Shown here one piece after another: positions 58,214-64,000 of a DNA stretch of 64,000 nt; within the stretch, counting starts at the first letter, position 1; the number at the start of each line of letters is the position of its first letter. The notes beneath the pieces were generated by a model, which ran no database searches, was not told where the DNA came from, and saw nothing but the letters and a program-made list of their open reading frames with translations. This stretch comes from Istiophorus platypterus (taxonomy: Eukaryota > Chordata > Actinopteri > Istiophoriformes > Istiophoridae). The stretch spans positions 25,556,001-25,620,000 of the forward strand of contig CM029120.1 in NCBI GenBank assembly GCA_016859345.1, in the 5' to 3' direction. The position numbers and the translations under genes are program-made.

Positions 58214-60039
58214 ATAAACATATTCAATATTATGGGTGGCTGATAGTTGTACCTTTACAATCTCTTTACGAAAATAAATCCAAATTTTCCAAGGAATAAA
58301 GTCCAGAATGGCTGATGCCTCACATCAAAATTTGCAACCAATGCCAATATTCAGTGCCAGTGCAGGGTAAAGTAGTATTGCTTTACGTAGTGATGCTGTA
58401 AGTGGTGAGGTCTGGATGGTGGATGGACATGTGGACATGTTTAACTTTTGTGCTGGAGACTATAGATCACATCCACATCTTGTAATAGACCTGCAGTTAA
58501 TGTTTGTTTTTTTTACCCCATGTAACCACAGTCTTACTTTTTTATCTAAACCTAAGCCCTAACTATACCATAGTTTGCGATTGGCAGATATTATAAAAAG
58601 TGAAACTTTTCAACTTGAGGTGGAATTGGACTTAAAAAACAAAACAAAAAAAAGAAATCAGGTTTAGCAAAATTGCCCAATATCAGTGTTAATGTCTTGT
58701 GATATGACATGCTTTTGGGAGTTCTTTGCGTTTAGACCGTGGTTGACTGTGCAACATGAGTTTGCAATAATAGATCCACAGGTGACTCTCGGAGTGCTTT
58801 ACATCTGTGGTTGTTTGGGAATTATAGCATTAACAATGAGCCTTCCAGAGAATTAAACTGTTGTTTCAGACTACCTGGTGTGGTGGATAGACTGTAGACT
58901 AACAGGTGCATAAAGGAAGAGGACAAATAGAGATATATCTTAGTTAAAAATTTTAAACCAGGAGGCACTGAGGGCCAGTAGGTTCAAGGCATGGATGATG
59001 AGAGATGGTTAAGACTAGGACAGATACTCATAACTCATCAGGAACCATCAAAAGTACCCCAGTTGGACATGCTTATGTGGCCGGACTGTCAGAACATCTA
59101 ACCAGAGTATTTAACTTACCAGGTGTCATCTCTTACCGCAAAACATTCCACACCTGAAAATCTCTGCAGAAGAGACAAAACTACCCTGTAGTATCCAGAA
59201 AATCTCATAAGTTCAAACTGAAAGAAAATCATATTTAAGTAGAAGTAGCTAACTATTAGCCTTTAGTAGTTACAGTATTAGCATAAAAATACTGGTTTGG
59301 TTCTTGTGCCTGTCTTTCAAGAAAAAGGGACATGAGACATTTTTACCAGATGTTTTTATTCAACATTTAGTTGCTCTTTTGCAGACGACACCACATCCAG
59401 GGGCTAATTTATTAACTGACTCAATTAATTGTTGGTACACACAAAATGGGGCTTTAAACATGCAAACGTGCACTTCCCACGGACAAGTTGGGAGTTAATA
59501 AAGACAATTTGATTAGACACGAGCACATCTGTACAGGCTTTTGAAGACACAGGGAATTGTTGACTGAGCCACTGATAGTCATTGTACAAAAATTTCACTT
59601 CATATCCTTATTATCAGTTCTAATTATAATGCAGGCCAAGTTGACCATAACAAATATTCAGGGCAATGGTCTTAAATCTATCTTGGATTTATGTGCTGAA
59701 CTGTGTCCAGATCAACCATACGGACCCGTGTCATCTTAAACCACTTTTGATTTGTAACTATACAATGCTTTTTTTGCCAGTACCACCTTTTTTAAATATT
59801 ATAGTTATTCTGTTAAATTCTATCCTAGATCTGGCATATTGCCAACTGGGTAAATGGAAACTTCAGGTATTAATTAAATATAATTGCCATAATTGACTGC
59901 ATTCACTACACTATTGTAACATGTTACAATAAGGGCAACAGCTTAAAGCACATTTGTTTATGTTAATTGAAAGCATTATCATTCAATTAAAATCCAAGTT
60001 GCATATCTAAGTTGAAATGCAAAAATTTGGTAACACAAT
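58214..60039. other. AT-rich non-coding stretch, nothing recognised
   Basis: Small plus frames of 60-76 codons without motifs. Confidence 0.45.
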
Positions 60040-60530
60040 CGGGCTGGCTAAAGTCATGAATCTTTTATTCTGACACATGCAGTAGCAGCGTCGGGAACAC
60101 TGTGTTATGGGCGGCTTCTTGGCCACTTAATAGTGAACTCATTATAGAGATACTTTTTTGTCATTTATAATGGTCATAACTTGCAGGGTACAGTAGCTAT
60201 CCCCTCGGGTCCTGGCTCCTCATCCCCTTTACAAATCTGCTGAAACTGAAGATTTTTGGATTCCTAAGGGGGCAGCCTTTTTTATCAACGAGAAAATGTC
60301 TGCTGAATTTGAGGATTGATGAATGGCTAAGTGCTTATAAAGAGAAGGACAACAATGCAAAGGATCATGTTCTAACCTTCTTTTTGAAGTGCTGTGTCTT
60401 TCAGGAAACAAGCACTGCACTGCACCATGCGCATGGTAACAAATGGGACACGCTGGAGACACAGCTGGGGCTGCCCACACTCTTAGCAGCTTCAGCCTCC
60501 TTGGCAGGCACCAACTTACCTAAATGAATA
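60040..60530. other. Complex, GC-richer block without repeat signature
   Basis: Stands out from its AT-rich surroundings. Overlapping frames of 72-83 codons exist on both strands (60309-60527 plus, 60229-60480 minus) without recognised domains. Words such as GACAACAATGCAAAGGATCA resemble juxtaposed SOX (ACAATG) and POU (ATGCAAA) sites. Could be regulatory DNA, an unrecognised exon or nothing. Confidence 0.25.
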
Positions 60531-63500
60531 AGTGAATAAATACAAACAGACTGCTGCAATTTTTCCACTAAATTGTTTCCTATTCTAAAGTTTCAATATC
60601 CAAAAAGTAAAAGATGAAACAGTGCTTTGTCAGGTTGTGGAATGCATTCCATTTCTTTGAGTAAGGTCTGACTATTTTTCTTTTCTTAATTTTAGATATC
60701 ATCCTACTTGTGAAGAACTGCATTTGTCACAGCAGCAACATTTTGCCACTATAGCTTTACTGCTGAGGCCACCAAATGAGACTTTTTCCTGACCTCCATG
60801 TCACCTATAGGTATTTCGATTTATGCTGAAATTCTGTGAAATCCTTTTTTTTTTTGTAATTAAGGTTAGATCTTGCCATCATTTTCGAATATATATTAAA
60901 AAAAAAAACAAACAGAGAAAAAAAACAACTGATGTTCAAACTCATACATCAATATCCAGGAGGGACTTTCAATTGACTCGTAATGGCTAAATTCGGGAGC
61001 ACAGTGAGCTGGATAAGATGTCCACGTGAACACATTTTCAATAATTTTGATATATTAAGTAAAAATTGCATGTAGGTATGAATGCATACAGTTTTATAAA
61101 TCTGATTATTTATTGGCACATTTGTCCTTTTGTACATATTTAATCTTTTGGTGTGGATGCTACACAGTTTTATACAGTAAATGTGGCCCCAATGAGGTCT
61201 GCCTCTGTTCACTGCTACAGTTTAAGGCCTAATCTTGACATTTTAATATATAAAGCACATTAGAGGATTGTTTGCCATTATCCATATTTGTCATCAATCA
61301 AAAATTATAAGAAATCCAAATCATTATTGCTAACTACAGTCACTAGACTTTTTTTTTTTTTTTTTAAGATGATGAAATGTTAGCTTTACTTTTACAGTGA
61401 TCCTGTACATGGAAATTTGCTACATGGACCGCAGATGACCAGACATCATCCTGTGAAAACAGTATAGAAACCGGTCAAATTTGTGTTAATTATCCTGCAA
61501 CAAATACAGGAAATGAAAAAGAAGGTATTCATCTTACAGGATTTTTAGCTGATGCAAAAAAATACTTTGATGTATGAAGGTATAAAGCTGTATATATAGA
61601 GTATGCACACCACTACAATATTAATGTTTTCAGCTCAGCAGACAACTGACATTCATCTTCCAACAAATTAATATATTTAGGTGAGGGAATTTTATATGAT
61701 AGAAACATCTTTACTCAGTTGTTAGAAGTCTTGTCTAACAGAGAGGTTGAGGAAATGTTGATTGAAGCAGATTCCTGATAAATTGCTACAGGTATCCCTA
61801 ATGAATTAATCTGACCAAAGACAGTGGTGAGGGTTGTGCTACTCTCAGCAGAGCAGAGAAGTTGGAGGATCAGAGGGGATTAGGAGTGAATATGTTGAGA
61901 GATGAATCATCATAGTTCCCTGTTGTAGAGTTAGGAGATGGCCACACAAGAGTGCCTCTATCCTCAGCACATCCTCTTTAAAGGGGTAGCTGCTTGTGTG
62001 TGTGTATTCATACTTATTGTTAGGGATAATATGTTCATCAACATCACAGACTCCTGGAGATTTTTTTGTTATGAAAAGGCAATCAGCTCTCAGTCAGCCA
62101 TACTGTTAAAAATGTACATGGTTAATGCTAACACTGATGGTTAATCTTTTAAAATACTATAAGGAGTCATACTATAGCAATTCTGCAAATATTTTTGTGG
62201 TTTTTGTGAGGTGAAATTGAATATACTGGATCTTTAAAGAAAAAGTGTGATAAAATCTCATTGTATAGTTATTCATGATGAATTTGGGAAAAACTGAACA
62301 TTCAAATTTCAAAACCTCTTTGGTTGCGTGAATAATGATTGATCTCTTGCAGTGTCCAGTCAGATGAGGGGGCTGCACCTGCCAATTTAGGCACCGTTGA
62401 AAGTGACAGTTACACATCCACTCTCCACAGTGACTGGACATGTGTGCGGAGTTGGAAAAACAGGCAAGATTCTATCTTCTCTAAGAATCTCTTTTTTTTT
62501 CATCTCGCACAAAACTACTTCTGTCACTTTATCTGTACAAATAAGTGCACTACTATTTTTTGAGGACAGACTATCCAAATATGCAGTGTCACATTTCACT
62601 GCATCAGGACAATTAAGACAGAAAAGAGGTGAAGGAGTTCTTGGAAAGAAATTAATGGCAGTGTGATGATGGCAGGCTTTCACCCAACCTTGCATTGTAG
62701 ATGTTACATTTTTTCTTTTTAAATGTATTTTATACATGGTGAACAACACGTTATACAGATTGTTGTTGAATATACTGAACCATTACCATGTTTGTACCAT
62801 AGGAAAACTGAAGCATGCTTTTACCATCCCCTACTGTCTCATCGATGATCACCATGCTGCCATACCAGTCAAAGGGTAGAGGTTGGGCTGGATGGTTGGG
62901 TGAGTAAAGCGACTCACATTGGCGGTGCAAATTCTGTCACCTGCCAACACAATTCTAGAATACCAACTTATCCAAGCAGTTCTCCCCTCATCTCACTCAC
63001 TCAATTCTTCTTAACACTGTGAACGATTACAAGGATAATAACCGCTTTAAACCTAAGACACTTTTGGTTTTTGACTTCAAGCTGTACGCAGATTGATACC
63101 AGTAGTGTGTGGATCGACCTTCATTTATTTTTCTCACATCTCTGGTTGTGTTATTTTCAGCCACCAATTGGTTTAAATCAGTTTTAAAGAGGATCCATCA
63201 CAATGACCTGCCATGCACTACAGTAATTCTTTATTTAAAACCCCTGGAGTTTTCATTGTCTGTATGTTTTACGCAGCAAGTTAGAGCACAGTGTATTAGT
63301 TTAGATATTATTTGTATTAATCACTTATAACTGTAAAAACTCTCTTTTTATTAATGATTTCACACAAAATTCTACATACATGATCTCAAGGCATCATATA
63401 AAAGTCCCTTTTACAATGTGAAATTTTGGACTTGCAGACAGAAAATTTGAAAATTGTGGGAGAAAAGGGATAAAATCTCTGGTTATCAGTCCAAAACTGT

Positions 63501-63885
63501 GGTCCTTGATGTACCTTTGAGACATGATTTGGAGTTTTGAGCAAAACTCTACCACTGTTAAAATACACTTGCCATTTTGATATATTTCACAAGGTTTGTG
63601 GGAAACACACACACCTCACATATATACTAAAGCAATAGTAAGAGCCATGTCTATAAAGCGTGGCAGCAGGAATAGGTAGACTGATGTGCCACTGCGCTCA
63701 TATACGATAAATTACGGCTCACCAAACATTCATGGCACAGTGTGACATGCATCACTCCACAATAAACTGCATAATATGAAACTGAGAGTGATATGTAAAC
63801 AAATTTTCAATAATAGAGCTTGATTCATAGTGAAACACCAGAACAAAAAGGTTAATTTTTTTCCTTCCTTCTCAAAGAAGATGTA
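60531..63885. other. AT-rich non-coding stretch, no gene seen
   Basis: Poly-A/T runs at 60848, 60898 and 61351. Overlapping frames around 62387-62749 (120 codons minus, 89 codons plus) lack motifs. Confidence 0.45.
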
Positions 63886-63893
63886 TTCACAGC
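63886..63893. repeat. Predicted left target-site octamer (TTCACAGC)
   Basis: The eight bases directly before the second TAGGGTTG end; its partner would lie beyond the window. Confidence 0.4.
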
Positions 63894-64000
63894 TAGGGTT
63901 GCAAAGGGACGGAAAATTTCCGGTAAATTTCCATGGGAAGTTAAGCATGGGAATTTTGGAAATATTCCATATTGGAAACTTTCAATGGGAATTATGGGAA
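63894..64000 (-). mobile_element. Second copy of the BED-finger hAT family, left end only
   Basis: TAGGGTTGCAAAGGGACGGA, then GGTAAATTTCCATGGGAAGT, TAAGCATGGGAATTTTGGAA and ATATTCCATATTGGAAACTT. This matches 27166-27300 closely, apart from a gap of about 16 bp where one GGAAAGTTTCC-type unit is absent. It is the end distal to the transposase start, in the same orientation as the first copy. The element continues past the window edge. Confidence 0.8.

Noticed and set aside
58480..58580. ACCCTAAC-like words (AAACCTAAGCCCTAACTATA) as a SINE or telomere relic
   Set aside because: Too short and irregular to assign.

Overview
The window looks like AT-rich, non-coding DNA from a ray-finned (teleost) fish. 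The evidence is the repeat content: L2, RTE, L1-like and Rex1-like LINEs, two Tc1 families with the long inverted repeats typical of fish, BED-finger and other hAT elements, and abundant CA/TG, AT and GGTA microsatellites. I found no host protein-coding exon, tRNA, rRNA, snRNA or CRISPR array that I could defend. It reads as an intergenic desert or the inside of a very large intron. Every recognisable coding stretch is a transposon protein, and every one is broken.

Layout. 0.4-4.8 kb: a nearly full-length but decayed L2 LINE (ORF1 with an SGNH-like domain, ORF2 with endonuclease and reverse transcriptase) whose 3' end is missing. 8.2-8.4 kb: an L2 3' tail. 9.8-12.5 kb: an RTE-clade LINE on the minus strand with long open stretches, lacking its 3' end. 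15.7-16.5 kb and 19.1-21.5 kb: two copies of one long-TIR Tc1 family; the second is split by a 5'-truncated L2 whose reverse transcriptase codons gave rise to an (AT)24 microsatellite. 23.5-24.7 kb and 39.2-40.8 kb: two diverged copies of a hAT-like element, the first with a perfect 8-bp target duplication. 26.1-26.9 kb: a different Tc1 family. 27.2-30.1 kb: a 2,964-bp BED-finger hAT element with both ends and a perfect 8-bp target duplication; the end of a second copy begins at 63,894 and runs off the window. LINE fossils of other clades lie at 32.7, 35.0 and 37.9 kb. An LTR-like sequence is at about 41.2 kb. A 641-bp tandem duplication that looks identical by eye is at 45.1-46.4 kb. From 46.5 to 63.9 kb I see mostly unannotatable AT-rich DNA with microsatellites.

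No genes work together here in a pathway. The relationships are those of successive transposon insertions, nesting and decay. I did not find evidence for a new biological system. The items most worth following up are the two hAT families with datable target duplications, the fresh-looking 641-bp duplication, the 19-bp-arm hairpin at 22,031, the microsatellite born inside a reverse transcriptase gene, and a few unusually complex non-repetitive blocks that could be conserved regulatory DNA. Family names come from recognising conserved protein motifs and remembered consensus sequences; no database search was run.
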